NCBI GenBank assembly: GCA_964581505.1
Contig: CAZOOR010000018.1
Coordinates: 1-37,786 of the forward strand
Source of the DNA: CAZOOR01 sp964581505
Lineage (GTDB): Bacteria > Bacteroidota > Ignavibacteria > Kapaibacteriales > UBA2268
Length of the DNA: 37,786 nt
Direction: 5' to 3'
In this document: piece by piece, positions 1 through 9,479 of the stretch
Numbering within the stretch: the stretch's first letter is position 1
Layout: each line of letters starts with the position of its first letter
Program-made: the position numbers and the translations under genes
Notes under the pieces: generated by a model
What the model was told of the DNA's origin: nothing
Seen by the model: the letters and a program-made list of their open reading frames with translations, nothing else
Databases searched by the model: none

Positions 1-36
1 ATTAATAAAAAATTATTATTATTTTCCGATAATCAT

Positions 37-44
37 TATATTTG
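37..44 (+). promoter_or_regulatory. Bacteroidota-type -7 element before the AmpG-like gene
   Basis: TATATTTG matches the TAnnTTTG -7 consensus of Bacteroidota promoters and lies 31 bases before the ATG at 76. A matching TTTG at -33 is not visible (the area is AT-only), so this is a partial match. Confidence 0.35.
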
Positions 45-75
45 TATATACCTTTAACAGCATAGCGAGATATAT

Positions 76-1377
76 ATGATAAAACTAAATAACGGCAAGC
101 GGTTTAACCCTTGGTTTTTTATTCCGACACTATATTTTACGGAAGGTATCCCGTTTATTATAGTCAATCAATTATCAATAGCTCTACTGAAATCTCTCGG
201 AGTATCCAACGCCGTAATCGGCTACACTAATTTGCTGTATTTACCTTGGGCAATAAAATTTCTATGGAGTCCGATTGTGGATAGCCGCGGAACTAAGCGT
301 GGTTGGTTGCTCTCAATGCAACTTATTATAACGCTTCTTTTCGGGTTAGCGGCACTTAGTTTGGGAATTGAGAGCACAATTCTGCCCTTCATTGCATTGT
401 TATTCATTACCGCCTTTGCTTCCGCAACACACGACATAGCAATTGACGGCTACTATCTATATGCACTAAACAAGGATGACCAAGCGCTGTTCACCGGCAT
501 ACGCAGTGCATTTTATAGGGTAGCAATGATATTTAGCGGTGGTCTCCTTGTCTTCCTTGCCGGCGAAGTAGGTACAATATACAACGACACACGACTCGGT
601 TGGGAAGTTGCCCTATTTATGGCATTTCTGATATTTTTAATATTTAGAATATACCACGGATTTATGTTGCCGAAAGTCGAAACGACTCGGCAAAACAAAT
701 CGGTTCTTGACCTTCCGTTCAAGGATACATTCCTTGAATACTTCAAACAAGATGGTATCGGTGTCATAGTAGCATTTATATTACTCTATCGTTTTGGTGA
801 AGCACTATTATTACGAATGGCACAACCATTCCTTATGGATAAATTTGAACTTGGCGGATTGAATATATCGGTAAGTGAAATCGGTATAATATATGGAACT
901 TTCGGTATTGTCGCCTTGGTTATCGGTGGAATCCTCGGTGGTTGGCTGATTAAGAAATACGGACTAAAACGCACAATCTTCCCACTTGCTCTTGCAATGA
1001 ATGCTTGTAATCTTTTATATGCACTTCTGGCAATTATGCAACCCCATAGCAGGATACCTGTTGATATATTCGGATTATCGTTCAACTTTTACCCGCTTGT
1101 ACAATCATTTGTAATCATTGAGCAATTCGGATATGGTCTGGGATTTACAGCATTTATGGTATTCCTATTATATACGTCCAAAGGAAAATATAAAACATCG
1201 CACTACGCAATTTCTACAGGTATGATGGCTCTCGGTATGATTATCCCCGGAGCATTAAGCGGCGTTTTGCAGGAAAATGTGGGATATTTTTGGTTATTTA
1301 TTATTAGTACAATTGTAACAATACCCGGATTATTCCTAATCAAATATTTACCAATTCCGGAAAAAAATAAGGAGTAG
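76..1377 (+). CDS. AmpG-like MFS permease
   Basis: A 433-residue protein with about 12 hydrophobic segments and no signal peptide. The N-terminus resembles the AmpG/PAT branch of the major facilitator superfamily: a TEGIPF motif in helix 1, then a LPWAIKFLWSPIVD stretch and a basic loop followed by RGWLL, where AmpG has LPYTFKFLWAPLLDR and RRGWLL. Characterised AmpG proteins import GlcNAc-anhydroMurNAc muropeptides for peptidoglycan recycling, but the substrate here cannot be read from sequence. The SMR transporter follows after 3 bases, so the two are surely co-transcribed. A cytosolic NagZ, which acts on AmpG substrates, is encoded at 19823-20857, in line with a recycling role. Other MFS substrates remain possible. 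Confidence 0.75.
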   Translation: MIKLNNGKRFNPWFFIPTLYFTEGIPFIIVNQLSIALLKSLGVSNAVIGYTNLLYLPWAIKFLWSPIVDSRGTKRGWLLSMQLIITLLFGLAALSLGIESTILPFIALLFITAFASATHDIAIDGYYLYALNKDDQALFTGIRSAFYRVAMIFSGGLLVFLAGEVGTIYNDTRLGWEVALFMAFLIFLIFRIYHGFMLPKVETTRQNKSVLDLPFKDTFLEYFKQDGIGVIVAFILLYRFGEALLLRMAQPFLMDKFELGGLNISVSEIGIIYGTFGIVALVIGGILGGWLIKKYGLKRTIFPLALAMNACNLLYALLAIMQPHSRIPVDIFGLSFNFYPLVQSFVIIEQFGYGLGFTAFMVFLLYTSKGKYKTSHYAISTGMMALGMIIPGALSGVLQENVGYFWLFIISTIVTIPGLFLIKYLPIPEKNKE

Positions 1378-1380
1378 ATT

Positions 1381-1698
1381 ATGTATTGGATTTATCTGTT
1401 TATCGGTGGAATATTTGAATTTACTTTTACAACAATGCTGAAATTGTCCGAAAATTTTTCAAAACCATTGCCTACTATTGGTTTTATTATTGCTTCGGTT
1501 TTGAGCTTACTTTTTCTCAATTGGTCATTAAAAGGTATTCCGCTTGGCACTGCTTATGCTGTGTGGACGGGAATAGGTGCGGTCGGTACTGTGATTATCA
1601 GTATAGTGCTATTCAAAGAACCGGCAGGTTTTCTGCGGTTGTTTTTTATATTTATGATTATCGCGTCGGTTGTAGGACTAAAACTTGTATCAAAATAA
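1381..1698 (+). CDS. SMR family transporter, SugE/Gdx-like
   Basis: A 105-residue four-helix membrane protein of the small multidrug resistance family, which works as a dual-topology dimer driven by protons. The essential Glu is in helix 1 (residue 13, in GGIFEF), and the GTAYAVWTGIGAVGT stretch is nearly identical to SugE/Gdx, including the Tyr and Trp that line the pocket. SugE/Gdx members export guanidinium. The Trp usually found three residues after the Glu is Phe here, so specificity could differ. The gene starts 3 bases after the AmpG-like gene and is followed after 15 bases by a phosphatase. No guanidine riboswitch was noticed upstream. Confidence 0.85.
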   Translation: MYWIYLFIGGIFEFTFTTMLKLSENFSKPLPTIGFIIASVLSLLFLNWSLKGIPLGTAYAVWTGIGAVGTVIISIVLFKEPAGFLRLFFIFMIIASVVGLKLVSK

Positions 1699-1713
1699 TA
1701 ATATTGCAATAAT

Positions 1714-2394
1714 ATGAAACGGATAATCGCTATTGGTGATATTCACGGATGCGCCCTTACGCTCAGAAAGTTGCTATTTGATAATATAAAAATTCGGAAG
1801 AAAGATAAAATAATTCTACTTGGAGATTTGATAGACCGCGGTCCGAGAATTCGCGAATTAATTGATGATATTATCAAGTGGCGACAAGAAGGCTATAATA
1901 TCACATCAATTAGGGGTAATCATGAATGGCTCTTGCTCAAATCAATGCAGGCTCAATATATCTTCCGTATGTGGATGCTTAATAGAGGTATGACAACACT
2001 ACGCAGTTTCAACGTAAGCGATGCGGCACATTTACCTTCGGAATATATTAGTTTTTTTAAAAAGATGCCTGCTTTTATTGAGTTAGACGAATTTGTTATT
2101 GTCCATGGCGGCTTAAATTTTGAAAAGAAAAAACCACTCAAACATAAGAAAGCAATGGTATGGACACGTAATGAAAATGTTCGCAAAAGAGATATTGAAA
2201 AAATCGGAGGCAAACGCCTAATAGTTGGTCATACTCCTACTCCTTTGAAACAAATTCTAAAATCGAACAAAAGCAACAGGATACTGACAGATGGCGGCTG
2301 CGTTTACAAAGGCATACACAAAGGGCTTGGCTATCTAGTTGCCTATGATATTTCTCAAGATAAATTTTACTATGAAGAAAACATCGACACTTAA
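1714..2394 (+). CDS. PPP-family metallophosphoesterase (Ser/Thr phosphatase-like)
   Basis: A 226-residue cytosolic protein carrying the calcineurin-like metallophosphoesterase signatures in order: GDIHG (residues 8-12), GDLIDRG (about 37-43) and GNHE (about 69-72), then His-containing segments VHGG and GHTP. These bind the dinuclear metal centre. The order and size fit bacterial PPP phosphatases such as PrpA/PrpB and related ApaH-like enzymes, which dephosphorylate phosphoproteins or nucleotides. It lies 15 bases after the SMR gene and is probably the last gene of a three-gene operon. Its stop codon overlaps the stop codon of the convergent oxidoreductase. The substrate is unknown. Confidence 0.85.
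   Translation: MKRIIAIGDIHGCALTLRKLLFDNIKIRKKDKIILLGDLIDRGPRIRELIDDIIKWRQEGYNITSIRGNHEWLLLKSMQAQYIFRMWMLNRGMTTLRSFNVSDAAHLPSEYISFFKKMPAFIELDEFVIVHGGLNFEKKKPLKHKKAMVWTRNENVRKRDIEKIGGKRLIVGHTPTPLKQILKSNKSNRILTDGGCVYKGIHKGLGYLVAYDISQDKFYYEENIDT
2391..2394. other. Shared convergent stop codons
   Basis: The palindromic tetranucleotide TTAA supplies TAA to the plus-strand phosphatase (2392-2394) and TAA to the minus-strand oxidoreductase (2393-2391). No terminator hairpin separates the two genes. Confidence 0.95.
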
Positions 2395-4535
2395 TCTTTC
2401 AATTCTATTGCAAAGCCTGTTTTTAGAGATTCTATCGCCGCAAAAGTAGCCAAAGTAACCCTACGTATTGTCTCGTAATCAATGGGGAAAGGCTTACCTT
2501 CGCGTATGGACTTAATCGTAGCAAAGACTTCTTCCCTATGTCCTTTCCGACCGTTATATGATTTTTTATTCTGTTTCGAGTTTCTGTAAAAATTGACAGT
2601 TTCAAAATTATCCATAATAGCAGAACTACCCTCGCAATGTACTTCGCAATACTCTTTTGACAAAGCAGAATCTCCATTTGCAAAATACTGCAAAGAGCCG
2701 ACCGAACCATCACTGAATTTAATTGTAATAACAACATTATCATAATTGAAAGTAGCATCGTTATCGGAAGATATACACTCTGCATAAACTCTTACAGGTA
2801 CAGCATCTGTCAAATAGCACATTGTATCAATGAAATGGCAGGCTTCACCAATAACCCTGCCGCCGCCCTGCTCCGGCTGAAATACCCAAAATGTTTTCGG
2901 CGGCATTCCGGCATTAACACGGTAGGAAATAGTCATTGGTTCACTATGTACCGAGAAGAATTTTTTAATGGCAACAAATGGTTTTGAAAATCTGCGATTG
3001 AACCCAACCATCACTTTGCCATTGTGTTCGGCGACTGCACTGTCTATTTCAAGCAATTGTTTCGGATTGACTGCAAGAGGCTTTTCGACAAATACAGGTT
3101 TACCGGCTTTTACGGCGTTTATTACAAATTGGGAATGTAAGTCGTGCCGTGTAGCACAGAAAACAGCATTCACTTCGGAATTTGAAATAATTGCTTCGGA
3201 GTCCGTACCTGCATTTATAAATCCAAAACGCTTTGCTACCGTCAAAGCATTGACAGAGCTTGCAGTCGAAACACTATGCAAATGCACATCTGTTTCTTTA
3301 AGAGGAGCTAATAAATAGTTCTGCGCAAAAGTTCCTGCACCCAAAAAGCCAACACTAACTTTCTCCGTTTTTTTATATTTAGTATTAAGTTGCACAGTTC
3401 TTGCTGTTGCTTTTTCTCGTTCGGGATAGTTCAGCACAATACCGAGATAGAACTCCTGCGTTTTGCCGGAAACAAGACTATATGCTTCCGCACCTTCGGA
3501 AATATCAAATTTTTGAGTTGTCAAACTTTTTACATCAAGTTTACCCCGTTCAATCAGTTGTAGGACCGCTTGCATATTGCGATTTTCAGTCCATCTGACA
3601 AAAGCCACAGGATAATCTATTCCAAGTTCTTCATAATTGGCATCATATCTTCCCGGTCCATAACTGCATGATATTGTGATTTCCAGCTCCTTTTGATAGA
3701 AGGGTGAACGCTCAATCTTCATACCGACACTACCAACAACAACAACTCTCCCTTTTTTTCTTGCAATTTCAATTGCAAGTCTCATAGGCTCATTTGAGGA
3801 AGTGCCGGCAGTAATAATAACTGCATCAAATCCATTGCCTTTTGTAAATGCAAGAAGACCTTTTATACTATCCGAAGAACTGAGAAAAGTCTCATCACAG
3901 CCAAATGATTTTGCCTTTTCAAAAAGTTGCTCATTAATATCCAAGCCGACAACATTACAACCAGATGCTTTCAAGAACTGCACAGTTATTTGTCCAAGCA
4001 AACCTAATCCGATGACCGCTACGTTTTCACCAAGTCTAATATCAGCCTGCCTGACCCCTTGCAATGCAATTGCTCCGACAGTAGCATAAGCGGCTTCGCT
4101 TGCGTCCAAACCTAATGGCACTTTGACAGCAAGATTTTTCGGAACGGAAATAAGCTCGGCATGTACGGCATAGCCTGCACCGCCACAAGCCACAAAATCG
4201 CCGGGCGCAAACTCATCGCAATCCGATTCAATCACAATACCTGCCGTACTGTATCCAAAAGTCTTGAATGAATCAAGTTTGGCAAAAACACGTTTTGCCG
4301 TAGAAACAATGCCCTCCTTTTTAACAAAACCCATCACCATTTTTACTTCTTTCGGTTGCTTACGCGCTCTGGCAAGAAGCGATGACTGAGTATTAGTAAC
4401 TGATGTTTTTTCCGTACCGGCGCTGATAACCGAGGATAAATTTCTGACTAAAATACCACCCTTGACACAGGCGGGAGCCGGCAATTCCTCGACCGAGATT
4501 GCACCGTTCTTTTGATATTGAATTACTTGTAGCAT
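2391..4535 (-). CDS. Bi-domain oxidoreductase: Zn-ADH-like plus Gfo/Idh/MocA
   Basis: A 714-residue fusion. Residues 1 to about 370 are a medium-chain alcohol dehydrogenase-like domain with a nucleotide-binding GLGLLG, but the structural-zinc Cys quartet is absent. From about residue 390 follows a Gfo/Idh/MocA dehydrogenase with a Rossmann GFLGAGTFAQ and the family hallmark VEKPL. This architecture is common in bacterial sugar and surface-polysaccharide loci, where its exact reaction is mostly unassigned. Here it stands alone, convergent with the phosphatase. The start at 4535 (MLQVIQYQKNG) fits the domain start better than one 15 codons upstream at 4580 (MCKFANC...), but no strong Shine-Dalgarno decides it. 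It diverges from the MFS gene at 4658. Confidence 0.85.
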   Translation of the reverse strand: MLQVIQYQKNGAISVEELPAPACVKGGILVRNLSSVISAGTEKTSVTNTQSSLLARARKQPKEVKMVMGFVKKEGIVSTAKRVFAKLDSFKTFGYSTAGIVIESDCDEFAPGDFVACGGAGYAVHAELISVPKNLAVKVPLGLDASEAAYATVGAIALQGVRQADIRLGENVAVIGLGLLGQITVQFLKASGCNVVGLDINEQLFEKAKSFGCDETFLSSSDSIKGLLAFTKGNGFDAVIITAGTSSNEPMRLAIEIARKKGRVVVVGSVGMKIERSPFYQKELEITISCSYGPGRYDANYEELGIDYPVAFVRWTENRNMQAVLQLIERGKLDVKSLTTQKFDISEGAEAYSLVSGKTQEFYLGIVLNYPEREKATARTVQLNTKYKKTEKVSVGFLGAGTFAQNYLLAPLKETDVHLHSVSTASSVNALTVAKRFGFINAGTDSEAIISNSEVNAVFCATRHDLHSQFVINAVKAGKPVFVEKPLAVNPKQLLEIDSAVAEHNGKVMVGFNRRFSKPFVAIKKFFSVHSEPMTISYRVNAGMPPKTFWVFQPEQGGGRVIGEACHFIDTMCYLTDAVPVRVYAECISSDNDATFNYDNVVITIKFSDGSVGSLQYFANGDSALSKEYCEVHCEGSSAIMDNFETVNFYRNSKQNKKSYNGRKGHREEVFATIKSIREGKPFPIDYETIRRVTLATFAAIESLKTGFAIELKD

Positions 4536-4601
4536 ATTTTTCGGCTTAATTATTAATTGACAGTTTGCAAATTTACACAAAAAATTAAACTATTCCTGAT
4601 A

Positions 4602-4633
4602 TTAGATAATTGATTTATTATTTGCTAATTTTG
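4602..4633 (+). promoter_or_regulatory. Candidate Bacteroidota promoter for the MFS efflux gene
   Basis: TAATTTTG at 4626-4633 is a full TAnnTTTG match, with TTAG 20 bases upstream in the -33 position. Transcription would start near 4640, downstream of the possible TTG start at 4610, which supports the ATG at 4658 as the real start. Confidence 0.5.
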
Positions 4634-4657
4634 TTTTTTAAAAGAGACGTTTGCAAA

Positions 4658-5881
4658 ATGAAATTAATTTCCGATATACATACTATTCTAAGAGCAAAGG
4701 ACAGCTCTTGGAAAAGAAATCTGCTAATCATTGTATTCGCACAGTTTATAGCAATGGCAGGTATGAGTGCCTGCGTACCATTTTTACCTCTCTATGTGCG
4801 GGAACTTGGGATTACGGATATGAATCAAGTGAAATTTTGGAGCGGGATAGTCTTTTCCGGACCATATATTATGGCAATATTTGCAGTACCGTTCTGGGGA
4901 ACACTCGGCGATAAATACGGCAGGAAATTGATGGTGGTACGTGCAATTTTCGGACTTGTAGTGGCAATGTTCCTGATGGGTTTTGCACAGAATGTCGTTC
5001 AATTATTTCTTCTTAGAATATTTCAAGGTTTTGCAAGCGGTTTTGTTGCGGCAACACTTTCCTTTATATCCGCCGAAACACCCGGCGAACGAACCGGTTA
5101 TGCAATCGGTTTGTTGCAGAGTTCACAGTTTGCCGGAACAATTTTGGGACCACTACTTGGTGGGCTTATGTCTGACTTTGCAGGCATTCGTCCTGTATTT
5201 TTTCTTGTTGCCGCACTATGCCTTATCAGCGGCATACTCATTTTGCTTTTTGTCAAAGAAAATAATTTTGTGAAACAAAAGGACTATAAGTTTAGTACCC
5301 TGTCCAATTTGAAGCATTTACTTTCTGTACCGGAAATACGTACCATTCTATTGTTAATTATTTTAGCACAGGCAGGGATACACTTCACTACATCTGTTTT
5401 CCCTTACTTTGTCGAGCAATTGCACGCACCGCCGGAATTTCTCTCGTCAATAACGGGCTTTTTACTTGCAATAGTTGGTTTTTTCAGCATTATTTTTGCT
5501 CCGAGATGGGGCAAACAAAATGACAAGAAAAATTATAGAAAGATAATTCCAATAACTACTACCGTTGTAGGTTTGGCAACAGTTGCCCAATTAATCGTAT
5601 CGGACTGGTATTTACTCATACCTTTTAGAATATTAATTGGAATTTTCATTGCCGGAATTTTGCCGACATTTTACTCTGCTTTGAGCAAGAAATCGCAAAA
5701 TAAAACAATCGGAAGTAATATGAGTATAGCTTCGAGTGCTACATTTCTCGGAGCATTTCTTAGCTTTATTACTTGTGCTTATATGTCCTCGCACTTCGGA
5801 ATAGAGACAATTTTTGTTGTTTCAGGAATAATTTTACTGATAATACCTATATTTTTATTGTTATCGCCTAAATTAAATTGA
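4658..5881 (+). CDS. MFS drug efflux transporter, MdtG-like
   Basis: A 407-residue, 12-helix transporter. After helix 1 it reads VPFLPLYVRELGI and then WSGIVFSGPYIMAIFAVPFWGTLGD-x-GRK, which follows E. coli MdtG closely; the GTLGDKYGRK loop is MFS motif A. LGPLLGGLMSD-x-AGIRPVFFL matches the motif C region of proton-coupled antiporters. MdtG-type proteins export small drugs such as fosfomycin, though this substrate is not predictable. The ATG at 4658 is preferred over the in-frame TTG at 4610 because a promoter match sits between them. The gene is single and diverges from the bi-domain oxidoreductase. Confidence 0.85.
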   Translation: MKLISDIHTILRAKDSSWKRNLLIIVFAQFIAMAGMSACVPFLPLYVRELGITDMNQVKFWSGIVFSGPYIMAIFAVPFWGTLGDKYGRKLMVVRAIFGLVVAMFLMGFAQNVVQLFLLRIFQGFASGFVAATLSFISAETPGERTGYAIGLLQSSQFAGTILGPLLGGLMSDFAGIRPVFFLVAALCLISGILILLFVKENNFVKQKDYKFSTLSNLKHLLSVPEIRTILLLIILAQAGIHFTTSVFPYFVEQLHAPPEFLSSITGFLLAIVGFFSIIFAPRWGKQNDKKNYRKIIPITTTVVGLATVAQLIVSDWYLLIPFRILIGIFIAGILPTFYSALSKKSQNKTIGSNMSIASSATFLGAFLSFITCAYMSSHFGIETIFVVSGIILLIIPIFLLLSPKLN

Positions 5882-5978
5882 TTTTTTTCTTGTATTTATC
5901 ATCAAAATAAAAGACTTTTGTAATTGCAAGAAAAACGTTTTATATTATAGTATTAAATTAAACATAATTGGTATTTTT

Positions 5979-8585
5979 ATGTATAAGAATCACTTTACAG
6001 TTTATATAGTTTTTTTGATGATATTTTTCATGCTTGCGGGTGGCGGCACTTTATCCGCCTCTAAATACAAGCCATTGACAAAGAAACAAATAGCCGAATT
6101 AATAAATTCGCCCGACCGCTTCGTAGTTAATCTTGCAGGCAAATGGGAAATGTCCACCGATGATGAAAACTGGCAAACAACTCGGCTACCGGGTGTTGCC
6201 CTGAACACTGACAAAATCTATCTAAGACGTACAATAAGAATAGACAAAAAGGTAACCGATAAGTTCTCTTGGGAATTATATTTTCTTGGTGTTGATGAAA
6301 ATATAGAGATTTATCTGAACAGCCAATTCGTTGGGAAATATCTTGGTGCTATGACACCCTTTTCCGTTCAATTACCCAAAAGATTTATTCTGGATAATAA
6401 TAATGAACTGAAATTTGTTATTACAGCCGCCACCGGTCCTTCGGGACAAATCAAACGACAAAATATATTTATGCGGAAAATTAAAACCGGTATTCTTAGA
6501 GATTTCTTCTTAGTTGGCAATCCTATTGTTTATGTCAATACAATACACTATAAGACAAAGCCAACAAAGAGCGGATGGAATGTAAAAGCAACTGTTGCCG
6601 TTTCAACCGGAGATATTGCGAGATTTGTTTCAAGGAATAGAAGCAATGATTCCCTTAGCAATATGGGAATTATTAAAACAAATGTCAAGATTGAAGGACA
6701 GATTAAGAATAAAGAGACCGGCGCAATTCTATCAACATTTACTGCTCGTAATATTGAATTGGAAAGTTTTCGTACGGTTGATTTGGATTTTGTAACTAAT
6801 AGTTTTGCACCTTTGCTATGGTCGCCGTCTCATCCGAATTTGTATAATTTGACATTTTCAATTATTAAAAACGGAGTGGTATTAGACAAAAAGACCGTTA
6901 ATATGGGATTTGTTTCTTATAGAGTGAAGAAGAACGAACACCTGGCGCAGCTATATATCAACGGTAAAAAGACATTAATGAAAGGTGTTACATACGTAGA
7001 AAATTTCGGAAGCGGCAAACCCATATCATACACAAGATTGGAAAACGATATAAAGCGAATTAAGTTGAATCTCGGTGCAAATCTTATTAAAATTAAATAT
7101 GGCGCCCCTAATCCTTTTCTTGTACAACTCTGCGACAAATACGGATTACTTGTTTTACCCGAATTGCCGCTCTATGATGTACCGCAATCAATGTATAATC
7201 TTGATGAAATAAAAGTAAGAATGCGCAACCTTACAGACCGCTATGTGAGTATTTATGGTTCGCACCCTGCAATTGTTGCTTGGGGTTTGTTTGACGGCGT
7301 GAATGACGAGAATAGCTCGACAACGGATTATGTCATCAATACTTTTAAGAAATATTCAAATAAGCTGATTTATAAAACCGTTCGTTTCGGCGTGAAAACA
7401 ATAAATACAAAGGGGGTTGATTTTATTGGGTTGCGAGACAATAGGAAATTCCATTCAATCGGTGCAATAAGTGATGAAATAGACAGACTGGCGGCACTTG
7501 CCGGCGACAAACCTGTTTTTGTAGAGTACGGTTTTCCCATTAAACCGGATAACCATTATGGATATTCCGACCCGCTATCATTAGAGTCGCAAGCATATTA
7601 TATATTAAATTTATATCATATTGTTCAGAAGAAAAAATTAATGGGCAATATTATATTTACATATCGGGATTACTATTTGGAAAACCCGCTTATGATTGTG
7701 AATAATGACAACTTATATCTTTGTTCAGCGGGATTAGTTGATATATTCAGCAAACAAAGACTTGCGTTCAAAACAACGAAAGCACTATTCAATGTCGAAA
7801 AAGAACCACTTATGAATTCCGGCAGTTACTCGGAATCAACACCAATTGCATTTATTGTAATAGGAATCTTGTTCTCTGTGTTGATTGTTTTTTATCTTAA
7901 CCGTTATAAGAGATTTAAGGAATACTTTGTCAGAGCATTTATTCGTCCTTACAATTTTTTTGCGGATATACGAGACCAAAGAATAATCTCAAATTTGCAG
8001 ACAATTATTCTTGCATTTATTCTTGCACTTACAATCGGATTATATTTATCATCGGTTATCTATTTCTATCGAACAGATACAATTACTCAATTGATATTAA
8101 TACTCCTGATACCGACAAGGGCAATTCAAGAATTTTTCTTTACGATAATTTGGTCTCCCGAATTATTATTACTGACAATAACAGTATTTTTCTTTGCCCA
8201 ATTTTTTATAGTTGCGGCATTTATAAGATTATTGGCATTCTTTGTACGTGCAAGGATTTTTTATAAAGACACTTTGACAATAGTGGTTTGGTCGGCAGTT
8301 CCGATAATAATTCTACTGCCGTTCTCGGTTATTATCATTAAACTATTAGTATTTTCACCTGCATTGACTTGGGTTGTTTTTATTACTCTTGCCGTATTTG
8401 CTATTTGGACATTATTGAGAATTTTGAAAGCAGTGGGCGTTGTATTCGATACACACCCGACAAAGACATATATCATAGGATTAGCGATTGTATTTGTCTT
8501 ATTAATAGGATTAATATCAATTTATCAATTCCACTATTCGATATTTTATTACACAGAATATATTTTTCAAACATTATTAAGTTAA
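5979..8585 (+). CDS. GH2-like protein with C-terminal Yip1-like membrane domain
   Basis: An 868-residue protein with a signal peptide or anchor (residues 5-27), a beta-sandwich sugar-binding domain (about 45-180), an Ig-like domain (about 185-320), a GH2-type TIM barrel (about 325-600) and six or seven transmembrane helices (about 625-868) resembling a Yip1 domain. The fold is recognisable from MKGVTYVENF, CDKYGLLVLPE and the nucleophile motif FVEYG. The usual GH2 acid/base context WSLGNE reads WGLFDGVND here, and the SHYP and DEANIE equivalents are also altered, so catalysis is doubtful. The gene precedes purC by one base and heads the purC-rodA-pdxA-ppk2 run. It may bind or sense glycans at the cytoplasmic membrane's outer face. 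The Yip1 call is by resemblance only. Confidence 0.65.
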   Translation: MYKNHFTVYIVFLMIFFMLAGGGTLSASKYKPLTKKQIAELINSPDRFVVNLAGKWEMSTDDENWQTTRLPGVALNTDKIYLRRTIRIDKKVTDKFSWELYFLGVDENIEIYLNSQFVGKYLGAMTPFSVQLPKRFILDNNNELKFVITAATGPSGQIKRQNIFMRKIKTGILRDFFLVGNPIVYVNTIHYKTKPTKSGWNVKATVAVSTGDIARFVSRNRSNDSLSNMGIIKTNVKIEGQIKNKETGAILSTFTARNIELESFRTVDLDFVTNSFAPLLWSPSHPNLYNLTFSIIKNGVVLDKKTVNMGFVSYRVKKNEHLAQLYINGKKTLMKGVTYVENFGSGKPISYTRLENDIKRIKLNLGANLIKIKYGAPNPFLVQLCDKYGLLVLPELPLYDVPQSMYNLDEIKVRMRNLTDRYVSIYGSHPAIVAWGLFDGVNDENSSTTDYVINTFKKYSNKLIYKTVRFGVKTINTKGVDFIGLRDNRKFHSIGAISDEIDRLAALAGDKPVFVEYGFPIKPDNHYGYSDPLSLESQAYYILNLYHIVQKKKLMGNIIFTYRDYYLENPLMIVNNDNLYLCSAGLVDIFSKQRLAFKTTKALFNVEKEPLMNSGSYSESTPIAFIVIGILFSVLIVFYLNRYKRFKEYFVRAFIRPYNFFADIRDQRIISNLQTIILAFILALTIGLYLSSVIYFYRTDTITQLILILLIPTRAIQEFFFTIIWSPELLLLTITVFFFAQFFIVAAFIRLLAFFVRARIFYKDTLTIVVWSAVPIIILLPFSVIIIKLLVFSPALTWVVFITLAVFAIWTLLRILKAVGVVFDTHPTKTYIIGLAIVFVLLIGLISIYQFHYSIFYYTEYIFQTLLS

Positions 8586-8586
8586 G

Positions 8587-9477
8587 ATGAAAACAGTATA
8601 TAAAACAAATTTCCCCGACTTGAAACTTTTGCATCGCGGCAAAGTCAGAGATATTTATGAATTGGACGACTACCTGCTCTTTGTGGCAACGGATAGAGTG
8701 AGTGCCTTTGATGTTATTATGGATACACCGATTGGTGGCAAAGGTGCTATTCTTTCAAAAATTTCGACTTTTTGGTTTACTAAGACAGAACACATTATTT
8801 CAAATCATTTTGTAACTGACAATCCCGATGAATATCCCGAAGAATGCCGAAAATATAAAGAAGATTTGTTAGAGCGTTCGATGTTGGTTAAGAAATGCAA
8901 GCCACTTCCGATTGAAGCGGTTGTAAGGGGATATATTGCCGGCTCCGGTTGGAAAGAGTACACTAACAGCAGAACTATTTGCGGGAGCAAATTGCCGGAC
9001 GGATTACGAGAGTTCGAGCAACTTCCCGAGCCGATTTTCACTCCGGCAACCAAAGAAGAAGAAGGACATGACGAAAACATTAGTTTTGATAAGATGGCGG
9101 AAATAGTTGGTCCGGACATAGCACAGAAAGTCAGAAGTATTTCACTTGAATTATATCGCTTCGGAAGTCAGTATCTCGATAAATGCGGGCTTATTCTTGC
9201 AGACACAAAATTTGAATTCGGAATTACCGAAAGCGGCGAACTGATTCTTATTGATGAAGTAATGACACCGGACTCATCACGTTTTTGGCTCAAAGACAAG
9301 TACGCTCCGGGAAAATCACAATATAATTTCGACAAACAGGCATTACGCGACTATTTGGAATCAATCACTTGGAACAAACAGTATCCGCCGCCGCACCTGC
9401 CTGATGATATTGTTAAAATCACAATTGAAAAATACAATGAAGCATATAATCGAATTTTATCGGGAGAAAAGATATAG
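8587..9477 (+). CDS. purC: Phosphoribosylaminoimidazole-succinocarboxamide synthase
   Basis: SAICAR synthetase joins aspartate to CAIR with ATP in de novo purine synthesis. The 296-residue protein is of the longer, yeast-type length, versus about 237 for E. coli PurC. Signatures are HRGKVRDIYEL near the N-terminus, the DRVSAFDVIMD loop, LPIEAVVRGYIAGSGWKEY in mid-protein, and the metal and nucleotide region LADTKFEFG with LIDEVMTPDSSRFW. The start follows the stop of the GH2-like gene after one base, and rodA follows after two bases, so it depends on the shared upstream promoter. No other purine gene is in the window. Confidence 0.97.
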   Translation: MKTVYKTNFPDLKLLHRGKVRDIYELDDYLLFVATDRVSAFDVIMDTPIGGKGAILSKISTFWFTKTEHIISNHFVTDNPDEYPEECRKYKEDLLERSMLVKKCKPLPIEAVVRGYIAGSGWKEYTNSRTICGSKLPDGLREFEQLPEPIFTPATKEEEGHDENISFDKMAEIVGPDIAQKVRSISLELYRFGSQYLDKCGLILADTKFEFGITESGELILIDEVMTPDSSRFWLKDKYAPGKSQYNFDKQALRDYLESITWNKQYPPPHLPDDIVKITIEKYNEAYNRILSGEKI

Positions 9478-9479
9478 CA

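Noticed and set aside
1381..1698. Guanidine riboswitch before the SMR gene
   Set aside because: Only 3 bases separate it from the upstream gene and nothing like the ykkC motif is seen before base 76.
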